A DNA stretch of 64,000 nt from Holothuria scabra (lineage: Eukaryota; Echinodermata; Holothuroidea; Aspidochirotida; Holothuriidae): positions 50,922,394-50,986,393 of the forward strand of contig CM074181.1 in the NCBI GenBank assembly GCA_037179385.1. Reading direction: 5' to 3'. The position numbers and the translations under genes were made by a program. Below the pieces are notes generated by a model. It was given only the letters and a program-made list of their open reading frames with translations. It did not search any database and was not told where the DNA came from. Positions 1-12,939 of the stretch are shown here, piece by piece (the stretch's first letter is position 1; every line of letters begins with the position of its first letter).

Positions 1-1150
1 TCCAAGATGTGGACCTTTTTCCAAATACAGAGGCGGCTGGCATGTGCTGTAAGCATGCAGCTGATAAGGGTCTGGGGCATGCTTCCCCGGAAAAGTTTGG
101 AATCTGCAGATCTCCTGCAATCTGGAGCATTTTAGGGGGCTTTTGAACACAACAGAAGTCCTTTTTCACCAGGAATTCCACACAGTATACAACCTTTGAA
201 GAAGTGAACGGAAATTGGTCCTCAATATGTCAAGAAAAAAATTTCATAGCTGACCCTTCAAACACAGGGCTGGAAAAATGGACCTCTCTCAAGTTGGGGT
301 GGATCGTTGGAACCCTCCGTCCCCCCCCCCCCCGACTACGGGCCTGGTATGTGACCCTTACCTTATATATTGCTATGTGTTGGTAACCCTAACCCTATAC
401 CTGGTCGTGTTTTTAGAAGAAAAACATGATTCTCATCTATCCTGAGTTAAACATTGGGGTATTAAGCTCTTGAAACACTAAAGACAGTTTAAAGTTGGCC
501 AGGACTGAAGTTGCTTTGACAGAAGGAACACCAGTTTTAGAATTCCAGATGGCCTTGTGTCAAGGAGAAAGCTATGTAAAACCCAGCCAGTACCAAAGGC
601 TATTCTTTGAAGAGGCTAGTCTTCTACTCTTCGTAACATCAGGAGCCTAGTTTAACAACCTTACTCCCTTCAAGGAATGCAACTGGTTGGATAAAGAAAC
701 AGACTAGGCTACCAGTGTTTGCTTTTAGGCTATACTGCTATACAGAGAGTGTTTTTTGAGTCTGCTCTGTGTGTAGCAGAGACATTGTTAGCCCAAGTCA
801 ACATACATCACTACAAGTTATCCTACCATTCAGTGGCCATGGTTTCAGCTCAATCTTCTTGGGCGACATATTTCCACATGACTAGTGAATTTGTAGCATC
901 AACATAGCTTTCATGGAAGACTGTGGCTGGTTTGAATAAACCAATTGGTTAGAAACTGGGCTGTAAAACCCCATCTTACTAACATCATCATAGCAGGCAG
1001 GCAGCTCAAGCAGGCCAGTTGTTTTTTCTTGAAGTTGCATAGCATTTTTTCTAATTGTGAAAATTCGAGACCCTCTTATTCATTTGGATTAAAATTGATA
1101 GTTGCTATCAATTACCAGTACAAGTTGTGAATACACTTTGGCCTTTTGGG
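1..1150. other. AT-rich stretch, no gene recognised
   Basis: No coding exon or repeat family is recognised. There is a 13-base C run at 321-333 and a short telomere-like TAACCCTAACCCT at 384-396. The short ORFs look random. Confidence 0.5.
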
Positions 1151-1179
1151 GAGTCCAATAACATCAATTTTTTTTTGTC

Positions 1180-1257
1180 TGTTACTTTTGTTCAGCGTTT
1201 TAGAATGTTTGCTTTTACAGATTTAACGCTTTATAAATAAATGAATTTGAATTTGAA
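1180..1257 (+). mobile_element. Possible LINE 3' end with GAATTT tail
   Basis: A segment with an ...ACGCTTTATAAAT... motif is followed by about three tandem TGAATT/GAATTT units. Non-LTR retrotransposons of the I, CR1 and Jockey groups often end in short tandem tails of this type. No coding sequence adjoins it, so it would be a 5'-truncated remnant. The call rests only on tail style. Confidence 0.3.
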
Positions 1258-2400
1258 TTTATTGTGGCGCTACGTGGGTCCTAGAAATGTGGTGCCAGCG
1301 GACAACTGTGAGCTTCAATAACACAGACCCATGCTTAACACAACGGGTTATGCAATCCAGTAATATAGATCAGTGTGTTAGCCTTTTCATTCAGATATGG
1401 CATTGGGCTCTTTTGCAAAGGATAGCATCAATTTATTTTGTTCGAAAATAAGTTACAGTTACTTTTGTAAATATACAAATATAAGATAGTAGCATAATAT
1501 ACCAGTTCAAAGAGAAGTGAATGCTTGAACCTTTTTTCTCATCAATTGTTTATGAGCTTATCATTTATGACAATTGGTTACGTGGTTACGAGGATTTTGC
1601 CAATAATCATGTAAAGCTGCACAGAGTATCAATTGTTCATTGTCTTGTGATAGCAAGCACAGAGAAGTGACCATTGATGGACTACTATTGATCCATCCAG
1701 ATCACATAGTTACAGCCCTGGGAAGCTTTGTATATTTAGCGTGTAGGCTAGTGTATATGGATAGTGTCTAGAACGCCTGTTCCAGATACAGTCACAGCTT
1801 ATGAGTTTAACAGGAAAGTCTGAAATTTGGCTTTGTCTGTTACAGGTATCTCCTCCAAGACAGGCGGTTTCATGGGTATGGTGTAATGCAGGTTGTAGGG
1901 AATGTTGTTTTGTATCAAATAATAATTTTTGAAGATCGTTTAGTTTTGTTATGGGTGGTAAAATGGGTATTTTTCAATAATAAGTCGCGTGGGCGGTGTC
2001 TATTTTTAGAGCAAAGGCCACAGAGTTAAATTGTCAAGAACTGGCGAGGTAGCAATTTACTCCAATATTTAAGAACTGGTATCGAAGTGTGCCTTGCAAT
2101 TACAGGCCTGCCAGTTTAACCAGTATTGTGTTCGAGGTTATGGAATCTTTAATTCAGGATATTTTACTTAATCTGTCACAGCATGAGTTCCTGCCAAGCT
2201 GATCTTGTGTTACTAACTTTCTGGGCTTTTCTTCAAGACGTCTCTTCATCTCTTGATTCCAGGTATGGTGTTGACAGGGACCGCGGAGCGGGGGGGGGGG
2301 GGGCTTTAGCGCCCGCACTTTTTTGTTTTGGGCATTTTTGAATGTCTTAAACTGCATTTATTTTATTGGACATATTGGGCCGCTTCGATAATTAGCCCCT
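1258..2400. other. Non-coding stretch with poly-G run
   Basis: No gene recognised. A 14-base G run at 2290-2303 sits in a GC-rich patch reminiscent of the hAT-like ends found elsewhere in the window, but no TIR can be defined here. Confidence 0.4.
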
Positions 2401-2424
2401 GCCCTTCAAAATTGATTCCGCAGT

Positions 2425-2870
2425 CTCTGGTTGATGTCATTTATCTTGACTTTGCAAAGGCCTTTGATAAAGTTCCATTAGGTACACTGATGGTTTAACT
2501 GCGTCGTTAGGGGTTCAGGGCAATTGTGCTAATTGGATAAATTCCTGGCTTCATGGTTGATCTCAAAGAGTTGCTGTCAATGGTAACTTAATTTTCTCCT
2601 TAATTTTCATCAATGATATCAATAGTTATCTTACATATTGTATGTTATAAGTAAGTTTGCAAATGATAATAAGCTTTGTAGGAAGATAAGCATTTTGGAA
2701 GATGCCTTACTGCTGCAGAAAGATCTGGATAGTTTACTGTAGTTTCTTGGTCTCTATCAAACTACATTATCCGATGTTCGTACGATAACATTTAATGTTA
2801 AGATCATTGTTCTCGAACTGTTATACCCCTCTCACTGGCTACTTGACAGGCTATACTTCTCTGTATTTGG
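2425..2870 (+). pseudogene. Decayed CR1/Jockey-group LINE reverse transcriptase fragment
   Basis: Translation near 2430-2475 gives VDVIYLDFAKAFDKVP, the RT palm motif A of CR1/Jockey-type non-LTR retrotransposons. Stops and frameshifts follow. Near 2651-2690 the reading ISKFANDNKLCRK is the motif C region, with the catalytic FADD-type box altered to FAND. The LLQKDLDSL stretch that usually follows is visible near 2710. The N-terminal RT, the endonuclease and the C-terminus are missing, so this is a dead internal fragment. It is closely related to the piece at 6430-7335, where the matching FADD box is intact. Confidence 0.8.
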
Positions 2871-2879
2871 AATGAAAAA

Positions 2880-4610
2880 ACTTAACTACTTAAGAATAAC
2901 AAGGACATGCTAGAAAAGAATGAAAAAATCAATGAAAAAGAAACTACAATCTACATATAGTGTGCAGTGGCAGAAATTATTTCGCTTTTATAAAGTGCCT
3001 CCCTGCACCCCCCGTCCTGCCCTCCCACTCCCTAGGTTGAAATACGGAGACTTGCCTGTGAGCTACAACTGGAAAACCAGACGTGGTCATCTCGACTTGC
3101 GCTAGTTCGTCACCCTCCATCTAATTACCAAGTACTGTAAAACCTACAGCTCAAGAAACCGTTAACACGACAATATTGGAGTCGTAGCAGAGCATACGCC
3201 TAACTGCCTGCGTGGCAGGCGCCGCAACTTAATATCTAGGAATCACTAAGTTGTAACTAAGACACAGCTAACCCCAAATCAACCACGACATTTTATCTAA
3301 AAAATACAATCCTGCAACGACGTAATCCCGATATATTTTAACACCCATGTCATGCTTAAAATCCAGCAAATAGATCACTACAATTGACACTATCTCACGT
3401 TCATTCTGCATGCCAAAATGATGGATGACGTCACGCTTTGTTGCGGCACCGCAACTGGTCTAGACGTACGTCTTGTTGAAGTTTGGTTATTGTATTCCAC
3501 GTTTTAGGTGGTATTCCTCGGCCATGAATAACCACGTCCCTATTTCCTTATTTTGAGGCCCAAAGGAATTTGCTCTGAATTGATCCCTGCTTGGAGAAAC
3601 CTGATGTCTCAAATTCTCCAACAAATATTGTTCCATTGAGGGTTCAATTTATTGCATAAAACCGTTTTAGAAGGTACGCCAACTAACTTTGAGCATTCCC
3701 CAAGTTTTATGGCTGTTCACCAGAGTTTTTGTCCTCAACTGTTAAAGGGTGTTACAACTTTGATTGTGTCCATTATGACTATTCCACACTACAGCACGAA
3801 GAGAGCCTTCATTTGGATAATGGGATTTCTATCTGACATGGGGAAACCTCCTTAACAGGCTCGAAAATGTAGCGAAAGGATATGGTCAACGAAGGGACCA
3901 AGTTTTCGTTAAGTTTTCAGCAACCCAATGCAGACAGAAGCAACAGTTTCCCTAAAGAATGTTGAATACAATGTTTAGGCGAATGAAGCGTGCAGAAAAA
4001 GACTTGGGATAGCTTAAATTGCTTAGTTCGGGAAATTCAGAAAATTTGGGCTTTATGAAGAAACTTTCCTTTTTTCATCACAGCATATTTAATTTTCCAA
4101 CTAAAGAAAGTCAGATAAATATTCCCAATTTCAAATGAATATCAGCACTCCTTGGGTGAAATAGTCAAAATCGAAACAATCGAAGTTGTACCAATAACGA
4201 GAAGTTTTAGAACAAAAGTTCCACTGAACCATAGCTAAAGCTAGTTAAATAGTAAGCTAAAGCTAAGGAAAGACTCAAAGAAAATGGCGTGTATATTATC
4301 AAGTATCAAGTCTTTTCATGCAGTAAACTAAATACTTGGTTTTCATGCTTAACATGGTGGCTATAAGCTTAAATGAATTTGAAGATAACTTTACTCGTAT
4401 CGTCCACTTATTTATAAAGAAATTACATTAAGCTTTCCTCTCTATGGAAAACGTATTTTAGAGTACAAATATGTAAGGCTTATCAACTAACTGAATTCTA
4501 GCTGAACGTCATAATGCTGACTAAGTTCCCATGTAAATCTTCCCATTCCTTGGGAATTTAGGGAATTTCAGGAGACTCGAGAATCTTGCTCTCGCAAAGT
4601 GGTCATATGG
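2880..4610. other. No gene recognised
   Basis: Mixed-composition DNA with only short ORFs and no protein motif or tandem repeat that I can support. Confidence 0.4.
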
Positions 4611-4618
4611 TATCACTA

Positions 4619-4660
4619 CAGTGGCGGAGCTGTCATATGGCCAGGCCCCCTGACGGACCA
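4619..4660 (+). mobile_element. hAT-like terminal sequence
   Basis: The segment starts CAGTGGCGGAGC and runs into a C-rich patch. CAGNGGCG is a common terminal motif of animal hAT transposons and their MITEs. No matching opposite end with an 8-bp duplication was found, so this is an end fragment at best. Confidence 0.3.
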
Positions 4661-6430
4661 AAATCGTCTGTCGGCGCTCTTTGTATGTTTTTTTTTTAAC
4701 ATACTTCACTCTTCCACCAATTTTCAAGGCCCAAATGGCAAAAGGCTCAAACAGCCACCAGTAATGTACCGTACTATCTGCACTTTATTCTGATGAAAAG
4801 GATCATCTTCTGAAATATAGGGATAGGTTTTGCCGAAACGTGTCTTCATGCTTTATGCTTACTAATTTATGTTGTCGTTGTGCTAAGTTCATTGCTTCCA
4901 CACTAAGCGTGATTATAAGCTTACAAAATACACAGACTGACATCAAATAAACCATCCCGACCAAAAATAGGTGTTGCAAAGGACGCAACAATAATTGTAG
5001 CGCAAATTTTTCAAAACAATTTGAAGAGAACATTCAAAATAACAATAAAAACATAAAAAATAAAATTACACTTATATCATAGTGGTAATGGTTTTTGAGT
5101 TTCAATGATCAGTTTCAACTTTGCTTTCCTCCATGTGACCATTCTCACGGTAAATGGCTTTTTCTGACACTGCACGATAATCCCATGAAAATGCTTATCT
5201 CTGTACTTCCGTGGTCTTTAAGGCCAGAGAATTGCATCAAATAAGCTTAAGTTTAGGCTACCGTTATATATTATGAATTCGGTATGTAGAGAGCCAAGCA
5301 GACCTCTTGTCTTGGCTATTTCTTTTAATGTACTTTAAAATGACTATTTCAGAGTGGTCACATGATGTAAATTACGTCGATTAATGTTTCTTCGTATACT
5401 TATCTTGATTTCCAGATGTCAAAAATTTACACCTAACGGTGCTTCATTTACATGATTTTTCCCTCTGTAAAATTGCTTGCTATTTACATCTAACAGGTTT
5501 AAACTTTATCTTCACAAAGAACCCATTATTACATTAAAATCTTAAATCGAGACCTGCCAATAACAAAATAAAATGACTGCCTCCACACTGGAATGTGAAA
5601 GAGAGGGGAAGAAACATGCGCGTCCGCAGGTAGGAGCAAGGGGACACTTGTCCTCCCCTGGAAAATAAAAAAACCTGGAAAACGAAGAAAACATAAAGAA
5701 AAAGACGAAGAAAAACTAACATCAATATTTCTTTGAAGTGCACTCAGTGTTTTCCCTATTTATATGCGGTAAATAGTCTTTAAAAATGTAATTTTCAGCG
5801 ATTTGAGAGACATTTTGGGCCAAACTTTTCTGGCCCCCTGAAAGAATTTAGTTCCTATCCCAATTTTTCTTCCTCGGAGGCCCATGGATGATAAATTTAA
5901 ACATGTTTCAATAGAAAAACTTGCTGAGGAGAAATGTCAAAGTAGTCTTCTACTGTACCAGGTGCGGAAAATCAAATGGAAAGTCTGAAAAGCCGTGGCT
6001 TCGGTCTTGTTGAGGCTAAGGGTATTTACGCCTTCGAATCGGCCCTGCAAACCATTTTTGACCCCTTTGACCGAAATCCCCAGCCTCGCCACTGTATCAC
6101 TATTGGTGGCGCTACGCTTTGATAGTGAAGCACGGGCTTTGCCTTGCCAAACATCCTGGCTACGCAACTGAAGATGAAATATGTCATCCCAATTATCTTT
6201 CGTCGTCCCTAAAATTTCCATATTTTGAGAAGCGAAATAATGGACACATGCTTCGATGATCCCCGAGGTTTTCCAATTATCGTACAAAAGATCTCAAATT
6301 TTCTTCGTCAAAAGAATCTAAAACAGTCTCCAGTATAAGCTCAAAATAATTCAAATCCTAAAGAGACAAAATTTTCGGCACGTCTAAAAATGTTCTTCCC
6401 CTCCCTTCCGGCAATTTAAATCCTTGTTAT
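4661..6430. other. No gene recognised; one 116-codon minus-strand ORF
   Basis: The longest ORF (minus, 5937-6287, 116 codons) shows no motif that I recognise, no repeats and no clear splice context. It could be chance or a fragment of an unknown repeat. Confidence 0.4.
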
Positions 6431-7335
6431 GGGCGACTTGTGTGCCCCCTAGCTGTCGAGCAAATTCTCGGTTCACTTCTTTTCCTTAATATCATCAATG
6501 ATATTTATAGCTCCCTTATATCTTGTATAAGTAAGTTTGCTGATGATACTAATCTCTAAAGGACGGTTATTAACATGGATAATACCTAATTGCTGCAAAA
6601 TGACTTGGATAAATTATTTTCGTGGTCTCGGACCCGGCAAATGGCTTTCAATTCCGACAAATTGCAAAGAACCTCATTTTGGTCCTTAAAAATGCAACTA
6701 TGATTATAGCATGAATGGTACTGTTTAAAGTAATTTAGCTTCTGAGAAAGATTTGAGCGTTGCTATTACAAGGGATTTGATATCATCTAAGCATTGTGCA
6801 GCTACTGTTGCGAAGGCTAATAGCTGAATAGGGTGCTCGGATTGATGAAGAGGAATTTCAGTAGTTTCAATATAAATATTTTCGTTAGTTTGTAAAAGCA
6901 GTTGGTAAGACCATATCTTGACTATGCCGTTCAGGTCCTTTCTATTAAAAGGATAGGTTTCAATTAGAAAAAGTCAAAAGAAGAATAACGCGCCTTATAC
7001 AGGAAGCGAGGAACCTACTGTAGCTTATCACAATAGATTTCAGCATCTTCGGCTTACCACCCTTGAGCTGAGAAAGGTTAGGGGCGACATCTTTCAGGTT
7101 TTCACATTTCTCTCTGACTCAAATCCTCTTTTGCCTTGTAGTTATTTAAAGATTCAAAGTAATTCTCGGGTTCGTGGCCACAGCACAAAGCTTGTTTAAC
7201 GTTTCGCAAGGCTTGAAATTAGAAAGTTCAGTTTCTCCCAAAGAGTTGTCAATGAGCTGCATAGCCTGCCAGAGTGGAGAGTGGTAGTAGTGAGATGCTT
7301 CGAGACTAATATTGACAAGTTCTTCCATGACTGTG
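6430..7335 (+). pseudogene. Decayed CR1/Jockey-group LINE: RT motif C to C-terminus
   Basis: Three-frame reading recovers the end of a LINE protein in order. Near 6484-6550 there is FINDIYSSLISCISKFADDT-like sequence with an intact FADD catalytic box. Next come LLQNDLDKLFSWSR and SSEKDLSVAITRDL, then the LVRPYLDYAVQ thumb motif near 6900. SRVRGHSTKL and FSQRVVNELHSLPEW follow near 7167-7290, the typical CR1/Jockey C-terminus. Several stops and frameshifts show it is inactive. It shares nucleotide similarity with 2425-2870 (compare 6481-6560 with 2595-2680), so both derive from one family. Coding homology stops near 7335. Confidence 0.85.
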
Positions 7336-10130
7336 GTAGATTATAATAAAAGTAGCGTCAGTAAGGGACTTAGTTGTTTGTTTTTGGGGGTTGGGTTGCG
7401 GGCATCTTATGGGGCCTTAAATCCAAGCACCAGTCATGAAAATACAAGAGTATACAAAGACCTGTCATGCAGGTACGGGGAACTGGGTACCAGGTTGAAG
7501 GTCATTACCAAGAATAACCACTACCAGGAAACTTTCACTTCAAGTCATGTCAACTTGTGGAAAATTTGTCACAATTTAGCGTCTAGGATCCAGTTCAAAA
7601 TGACACTCCAAAAAGAAAGGGGATGTCTTTCATACAGGAGAACACTACAAAGATATGTATTCCCCAATAAGCTTACACTGGTTATCAGCCTAGGCATTTG
7701 CATTGAAGAAACGTGCAGGCTTGCTCATCATATTTCATTTTTAGTCATAGAAGTTTAAGCTTCAATTATTGATAGAACATAACTCCAGAATATTTTCAGC
7801 ACAATCCAAAAAGTGTATAAAAGCAACATTAAGCAGCGTTAGCATCTAAGCCCTTCGGATACCACATTAAATTATTTCGTTACCTTCATGATGTTGGTCA
7901 GAGGTTTTCCCTCTCAGTGCACCATAACCCTGCCTAAGCCCCTGTGTTCTTCAGCCTGAGCATGCTTGTCTGTCAACCATAACAGACACACACCAATTTG
8001 ATTGTTACAAAAAGGCTATATCTTGTCCTGCAATTTTAAGTTTAATATCTAGGAATATGATTACTGAAACCAGAAAAATTTCAAATCATTTTCAAATGCT
8101 TGCAATAATTTCAGCTTGATTGAAAATGAAAACGATTAAACAAAGTGAACATTCATCCACATGAACCTGAGGCGGACCTAGGTTACTCGCGTTTACAGTC
8201 AGATCAACGACGCCCTTAGGATGGGTGTGGTTTCCTTTCTCCATTGGTGGCTAGTCCGAGCTAGCTCTAGATGAGGAAACATCATTCCATACCAGGGCAT
8301 TAAGGAGCTTAATTTATCCGAAATAAATCATTTTGATTTTTCCCGTCTTAGTTTGAGCAATCAAAAATAAAACATTGGAAGGAAAGTTAAACAACATCAA
8401 CACCAGATCTGTCAATTGGGAAGAAGGTGTAAACATATTTTCTTAATAGGGGACCTGAGGAATCGGAGGCTGGGCATCTTTGACTTATGGTGCTACCTGT
8501 CAACTATCTTAGCGGAGCACCACAATCCCGGTGTGCATAGAAAATTTGGAAAAACCGACACTTCAGATAGTCGTAAATATTATTTCCCAAGGGAACATTA
8601 TCGCGATTTTTAGGGGGTGACATTTGGCCATCGAAAAAACTATGAGGGTCTATGACTCTTCCGGTCAGTCGGTTCCTACGCCACTGATTTCATCCCGGTC
8701 AAATTCAGCTTTCTAGACGATTCCCTTTATTTTGCTTTCGAGCAAAGCAGATTATTCAATAGAAACCTCAAAATTTTCTAATTTTCTAAGAAGATTCCAC
8801 CACTTGTATATTCCATCTCCTTGGAAGATTTCCTCCTGTGTATATGGCGTAGCCTCCATATTTCAAATATTTCGAAAAAGGACCAAAATGGTTTCTACTT
8901 TCATTTATCGAGTCTCAATCAATACAATAAATCAAGGCCCTGTGAGGGCTTAACTTCAACAATTAAACTTCAGTCTTCCCACGTAGGCCTAGGAATTGAA
9001 CACAACCATTAGTCACTTAAATTTACTAAATTCCTAAAGGTAATCTACCAATTTTTTATTCACACAGTTCTTTGCTTTACATCAAATTAAAAAATCAGAT
9101 TACGGTAGCTCATAATACAATGCATGCACTGAGAGAGTTCTAAATATATTTAGGGCCTGGTATATAAACTAAGGCTGCACTGGTTTTTAAGAAAGCTAGC
9201 CGTCTCAGCTGGGGTGCGAGAATTGGAACTGCTTTGCTTGGTCGGTGATGAATATGTGACTTTTAAGGGCAGTTTCTTCAATAGAGAAACCAAACTTGGC
9301 TGTTTTGTTACAATTACAGAGAGCTCCAAAGCCCGCATTTTTCCTTTTCCTCTGCACAGTACATTTCCATGTTTTCCAGAGAATACGCTTTCATATTTTC
9401 GAATATCCCATAAGAAACTAAAAATGTAGTGCCTCCGCAAATTGTGTATCCCCTCTTTTGGCAATCCGTGCAATGCCTTGCTCGGGGTCCAAGTTGCTAC
9501 ACACACCATCCCGGTTAGCTTGGATACCAAAGGAGGTCTGCAATATTTATAAAACAGTCAAACATACATATACCAACCGAATGCTGGAACCAGTTTCTAA
9601 AAGGGATCAATTCCAAATGCAGCGCCCCTCCCCGTTCGTCATAGCGAGGATAGTTCGAATATCTTAAATTCCAGTTGAAATTTTCTTATGCTCTGTTCTA
9701 GCACGTTTTCTGAAAGACGACTATGTCGACTTTTCCAACTGAATCAACTGATCAAGTGCCGTACTTTCCCTTTTTCATTATTTTCAGTACCATAGTCAGG
9801 GATCCTTCGCGCACTGTCAAATTTTCGAGCGAACCGCGTGTGTCAGTCTGATTCATGCATTTTCGTTCGATGAAACAAAAATTGACAGCACGAAATATAA
9901 AGTTACACACCTTGTCACCGAAAAAATGTGGCTGCAAAAATTTTGTCGATGTCATCAATTATACTTGTACTTTTACACATCAATTCAAGTTCACAGAATT
10001 TGACACCAATTGGTTAGAAACATGGTATTACACTGACTAACTACAGCATGTCAATTTAGCTCCACGGCAAACCCTCACAGACAAAGTGGACTATTTCATA
10101 TCAATACAGCATACCAAATATGGGCAGCGA
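7336..10130. other. No gene recognised
   Basis: The first few hundred bases may be 3' UTR of the preceding LINE. An open frame through 7312-7758 overlaps the LINE C-terminus in a different frame and has no recognisable motif. A 126-codon minus-strand ORF at 9150-9530 is also unrecognised. A hAT-like end in the opposite orientation, CGCCACTG, lies at 8679-8686. Confidence 0.4.
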
Positions 10131-10134
10131 TCGG

Positions 10135-10300
10135 GGCAAAAAAGACGACCATGAAAATACTAAATTAACAAATAAAATAAATTAAACTGAAGTCAACAAG
10201 ATTATATTTTACATTAAACTGAGTTAGATTAAAATATATTAAATTAAAACAGATATAAAACAGATAAAAATAAATAAAATGAAGTGAAAATAAAATAAAA
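10135..10300. repeat. A-rich simple sequence
   Basis: The strand is dominated by AAATAAAAT-, AAATTAAA- and GATAAAA-type words with almost no C or G. It lies immediately upstream of the L1-like fragment at 10300 and may have arisen from a decayed poly-A tail or from slippage. Confidence 0.6.
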
Positions 10301-11060
10301 TGAAAGAAGCAAGCTTCTCAAACAATCATTGTGAGGAATTACTTAACACTTTGCTTAATCAGCAGCATGCCTCAAAATGGACATACAATATTTTAATTAA
10401 AGATATTCTCATCCCACCAATTTTATTGACGAAATGGAATTTAGTTTTCAACTTTGATAATGACGTATGGTCAAACATTTTTTTTAAGTCCTTGGTTTTC
10501 AGTTAGAGATGCAGAAATGCAATATTTTCAGTTTAGATTTTTACACAGAATTTAAGGTACTAATAGAAGATTGCATCTCATGGAAATAACTTAAAACAGT
10601 TTATGCTCTTTTTATAAAATTTATGATGAGACAATTGAACACTTATTTTGGGATTGTTCTGTAGTATCAGGGTTTCTCTTAGACATTAAACATCCCAACA
10701 TTTTTTTAATTACCATTCCAAATTTTATATCTTTAATTGTAAGCAATAAAACAAGGAGCCAAATGTTTTTTTCTTTTAGTACAAATTTAAATTTGCTTTT
10801 TCAGTAGAAAAGGAAATTTCAATGCGAGGAAGTAATAAACGTTTCTTTACTCATAAGGAGTTAACTGATTATTTTCAAGGTATTTAGACGATATACTACA
10901 TTGGTATTTTATTTTGTCTTTCAAACGTTTCACTACATGATTTCTTTTGGTGTCCTTTTAACAAGTAAGTGGTAAATGATTGTAAAAGAAGGAAAAAAAG
11001 ATGTTGAATTTTAAATGCATCACTGAAAGAATAAAAAAAAATAAATGATGGTTGGAAAAA
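10300..11060 (+). pseudogene. L1/Tx1-like LINE ORF2 C-terminal fragment
   Basis: The piece reads KWTYNILIKDILIPP, then VWSNIFFKS, then MQYFQFRFLHRI-GTNR near 10520. After a break it reads YDETIEHLFWDCSVVSGFLLDI near 10620-10685. The last part matches the C-terminal cysteine-histidine region of L1-superfamily ORF2 proteins (ET..HLFW.C). The same QFRFLHRI..TNR and HLFWDC strings occur at 42365-42500, so the two elements are close relatives. Stops and frameshifts are frequent. The 3' end near 11030-11060 contains AAAAAAAAATAAATGATGGTTGG, resembling the tail near 42970. Confidence 0.75.
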
Positions 11061-12930
11061 AATTAAACAATTCAATCAAATTTAATTAATAACATCAGAT
11101 CAGAATAAAAATTCTGTTACACCATTTGAGAAATGAGATTTGAATAAGATAAAAGTTAAAATAAAAATTGGAACGTTTATTTAAAAAAAAGGGATGAAAA
11201 TAAATTTAAAAGTAGAATTTAAAAATTACAAATAAAATTAAACGTGTCTAAATTATGCATCAGCACTATTACGGTCGATTGTTCATGTGCACAGACTGTA
11301 GGGGTGTCATTATGAAGAAGCTCGGCAATGCATTCAAGAGCGCGCGCAAAGCGGCACGAGACTTCTTGCCTTTCTCTCCTATAGCCCATCTTTATTAAAG
11401 ACTTTATTAAATGACCTGTGACTCCTATTGATTCCTATTGATTGATCGTCATGAGTGTAAAAAGAAATAGTTGCATCTCACCCCTTTAATAAAACCAAAA
11501 CTTACGAAAGGGGATGGTATCGCTCCTTAACCTCTCCTCGTACAACATTCTATAAATCATTGCACCCCCTTCAATGAAAGGTCATGGATAAATGGCAGGG
11601 CCGGGCCAGGTCTGCCGGAAAAGACGCAAATTTTCTTTAATGGTCGTCATGGATTTTTAAGCACAGGGAGTACACGCTCTCAAGCAAGAGCGTACACAAA
11701 AAAGGCATTAAAATTTACATGACACAATTAAAACAATCAAAGTCACAGCAAAACTTCCTTGAAAAATCCAAAACAGTACGAAAATTAGATTCTGCCTAGG
11801 TTTGTCAGGGTAATTGTCTCTTAAACGGAACTTTTAAAATGCAAAATACAGGTTCTCAATATCACGATTTTAAAAACTGGAACTTTCAAGATTCGGAGTG
11901 CATAACATTACCTTCAATCTAGGGGTATATTGCTGCAAATGGTTATGCCCTTACAAAAACGTCGTTGAAAAACTGTTTTAGTTTTTTTGTTTGGTCAAAA
12001 AATAGATCTATGAATATCAACACATTAAGTCAATCCTAGCTGAAAAGGAACATGTCTATGTTTCGCACGGCACATTACTAATACGCTATGTTTAGGCCAA
12101 ACCAATACTCAAATTATCATTAGGCATTTAAGTATACTACATGCCTGTGATATAAAATTCTTATAATTGCAACTGATGCACACTTTCTAACCAGTGTTAG
12201 GGGACAGATGGTAGTTTTCTCCCTCAGAATCCCCTCCCTCTCCCGACCGTTTCCCCGAAGTTAGGGCAGTCAGTTAGGGTTCAGTGGGAGAATAAATAGC
12301 ATAGTTCTTAAAAGTAAATTTTTCATCCACAGGTATGCCAGACTAAGACCTCAGAGATTCCTGGGGGTTCCCCTGGAACCTGGGAGCTGAACCCTCCCGC
12401 TTGGTTTTTGTCAGCACACAAAAATGTTTGCCCCCAATATTTTCCCTCCTCTGCCCTTAGTTTGCACCTCCTTCCAGTTTCCATATTCTGGCCCTGCTGC
12501 TGTTTTCAGAAAGGATCTTTTTCATTTGGTTGTTAATTGGATTTATATTGTATTGTATCGATTTATATTTTGTTAGGATTAAGGACTGGCCTGTTAGCGT
12601 TATCTTTAACCAGTTAGGATTTCAGTGAGCATCAGTCCTTAAACTGAGCTATAAGATTTCTTCCCTTTTATGAGGTCCCAAAAGTGAGAAATTCATTTAA
12701 AATGAAACTGGTACTTTCACCCCATTACGGTGTAAAAATGAGTTAATACTTTAGTAGGAGGAGAAACGTCCCTATAATACCTTAAAATGTATGCTTTAAC
12801 CGACAAAATCAACATATTTAGCTATTTTACTCCACAAATCTCTTTCATTTTATCTTCCTTCGGGGTTCGAATGGATTAAAAATTGTTAGAAAGTATGCAC
12901 ATAGTTTCGCCATCACTTCTGCAAGTTGCA
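11060..12930. other. AT-rich, no gene recognised
   Basis: The first 180 bases are A-rich like 10135-10300. An imperfect 11-bp inverted repeat (GTACACGCTCT) lies near 11670-11697. Nothing else is supportable. Confidence 0.4.
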
Positions 12931-12939
12931 AATAAAAGT

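Noticed and set aside
384..396. Telomere repeat
   Set aside because: Only two TAACCC units; too short to mean more than chance.
5937..6287. 116-codon minus-strand ORF as a gene
   Set aside because: No motif, no splice context and no coding signature beyond length.
7312..7758. 148-codon open frame
   Set aside because: Has no ATG at its start, overlaps the LINE C-terminus in another frame and shows no motif.
4619..8686. A complete 4-kb hAT element between CAGTGGCG and CGCCACTG
   Set aside because: The flanking 8-mers (TATCACTA and ATTTCATC) do not match, and the interior shows a LINE piece but no transposase.
9150..9530. 126-codon minus-strand ORF as a gene
   Set aside because: No recognised domain, and an overlapping plus-strand frame is also open, so there is no strand preference.
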